Both the position numbers and the translations under genes were made by a program. From Desulforhopalus vacuolatus (GTDB lineage: Bacteria > Desulfobacterota > Desulfobulbia > Desulfobulbales > Desulfocapsaceae), in NCBI RefSeq assembly GCF_016918505.1, contig NZ_JAFFPZ010000001.1, positions 62,001-126,000 on the forward strand: a DNA stretch of 64,000 bases, read 5' to 3'. Of this stretch, positions 63,272-64,000 are shown piece after piece. The notes beneath the pieces are model-generated. The model did not search any database and was not told the DNA's origin. It saw only the letters and a program-made list of their open reading frames with translations. The stretch's first letter is position 1, and every line of letters begins with the position of its first letter.

Positions 63272-64000
63272 AAGCGGGTATACTTGTTGAAATAATCTCT
63301 GCCATGCTGATGGGAACTCTCGGAATATTTTCACGCAAAATAGATCTGGATCCGCGTCTCCTTGCCTTTTGCCGCCTTTTCATCGGCAGTGGTTTCCTGC
63401 TGCTCACCCTCATCTTCTGCGGCCGTCTCCGCACGCTGCGTCTCTGGCCTGGTCTGCGGATCTTCGCCAGCGGGGTCTTTCTCGGTACCTTTGTCGCCAC
63501 TTACTTCATGGCACTGCAGCTCACCTCGATGGCCAACGCCGTCATCCTGCTCTTTCTTGGTCCCCCTATCGCCTCCATCTTCGCCCATTTTTTCATGGGT
63601 GAAAAATTGCGCACCATCAACGTGGTACTCATCGGCCTTGCCATCCTCGGGTTCGCCATGCTGCTGGAATTCAAGTTCAACTTTCCGCTCCACGGTCGTC
63701 TCGGCAGAGGACTGCTCTTTGGCATCGTCTCCGGCATTACCTACGGCGGCTTTATCATCTGCAACCGCACAAGAGGAAAGGGGCCCACGTTGGATCGCAC
63801 CTTTTATCAGCAGATGGTGGCCAGTCTCTGTCTCATCCCCTTTCTGCTTTCTGGCTGGCAGGAAATACCCGGCATCACTGGTGAAACATGGCTGTGGCTT
63901 CTCGGCCTCGGCTTCTTCCCTGGTTTTATTGCACTGTACGGCTCAGTTTTCGCTCTTGAGCGGCTGCCGACGATAATCTTTGCGACTCTCTCCTATCTCG
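63268..64000 (+). CDS. EamA/DMT-family exporter, N-terminal part (runs off right edge)
   Basis: ATG 63268, preceded by AAGGGAG, opens a frame with no stop to the window end (244 codons seen). The product is a membrane protein of the drug/metabolite transporter superfamily. The first EamA repeat covers about residues 1-135 (IISAMLMGTLGIFSRKI, ALQLTSMANAVILLFLGPPIASIFAHFFMGEKL), and the second begins at about 145 (GRGLLFGIVSGITYGGFIICNR). Such proteins export amino acids or other metabolites; the substrate is unknown. The preceding small ORF overlaps its start. Codon use and GC content return to those of the core region here. Confidence 0.85.
   Translation, partial: MKAGILVEIISAMLMGTLGIFSRKIDLDPRLLAFCRLFIGSGFLLLTLIFCGRLRTLRLWPGLRIFASGVFLGTFVATYFMALQLTSMANAVILLFLGPPIASIFAHFFMGEKLRTINVVLIGLAILGFAMLLEFKFNFPLHGRLGRGLLFGIVSGITYGGFIICNRTRGKGPTLDRTFYQQMVASLCLIPFLLSGWQEIPGITGETWLWLLGLGFFPGFIALYGSVFALERLPTIIFATLSYL

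Noticed and set aside
1-64000. CRISPR arrays, tRNA and rRNA genes
   Set aside because: No regularly spaced identical repeats of 24-40 bp and no cloverleaf or rRNA-like conserved segments were seen on either strand by eye.

Overview
The window looks like chromosome of a Gram-negative, anaerobic-type deltaproteobacterium. A sulfate- or sulfur-metabolising Desulfobulbales relative is my best guess. This is inferred from the mix of an OmpW barrel, Lnt, a two-subunit biotin-dependent pyruvate carboxylase, two TRAP transporters, a B12-type radical SAM protein and many miniature repeats; no rRNA or marker phylogeny is available. I found no tRNA, rRNA or CRISPR array. Base composition is moderately GC-rich in the housekeeping part and clearly AT-rich from about 48.2 kb to 63 kb.

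1-31 kb is largely core. It holds a truncated Tim44-like membrane protein gene, a radical SAM gene overlapping hrpB, and a corC-lnt-prfB operon in which prfB keeps the classic programmed +1 frameshift. Next come a surface-polysaccharide operon (glpD, glycosyltransferase, epimerase, asparagine synthase), an OmpW-like porin with an acidic tandem-repeat N-terminus, and a frameshifted UbiA-type prenyltransferase with its HAD partner. The stretch ends with pyruvate carboxylase (two genes), carAB, ftsH and folP.

31-48 kb is transport and catabolism: ccdA, a first TRAP transporter, a thioesterase, a DUF188 protein and an unknown TPR/membrane pair. A proline-degradation locus follows (P5C dehydrogenase, proline dehydrogenase, divergent GntR/FCD regulator) with a second TRAP transporter and a 52-residue membrane peptide downstream. 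A MarR regulator and a Bcr/CflA-type drug exporter close the stretch.

48.6-58.5 kb is the most interesting region. It is a tellurite-resistance-type (Ter) stress locus with two TerD-family calcium-binding proteins and a TerB protein. Six more genes lie between them: a cation/Ca2+ exchanger, a PRTase_2/TRSP phosphoribosyltransferase, a phosphoribosyltransferase with a C-terminal PELOTA-like domain, a stand-alone HAD phosphatase, an unrecognised 429-residue protein, and a HAD domain fused to a Kdo-transferase-like glycosyltransferase. Together they look like a pathway for a phosphoribosylated or nucleoside-like metabolite coupled to Ter proteins, with a glycosyltransferase and a CaCA exchanger as unusual parts.

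58.6-63.3 kb is a decayed accessory zone: remnants of IS1634-type and IS30-type transposases, a broken DUF900 hydrolase, two small unknown genes and a metallo-beta-lactamase-fold gene. A DMT exporter gene runs off the right edge. Three families of short non-coding repeats are scattered through the window. One is a ~139-bp MITE with 16-bp inverted ends, one is a ~430-bp element bounded by ATAATACCATT, and one is a ~100-bp pair present in inverted orientation 49 kb apart.
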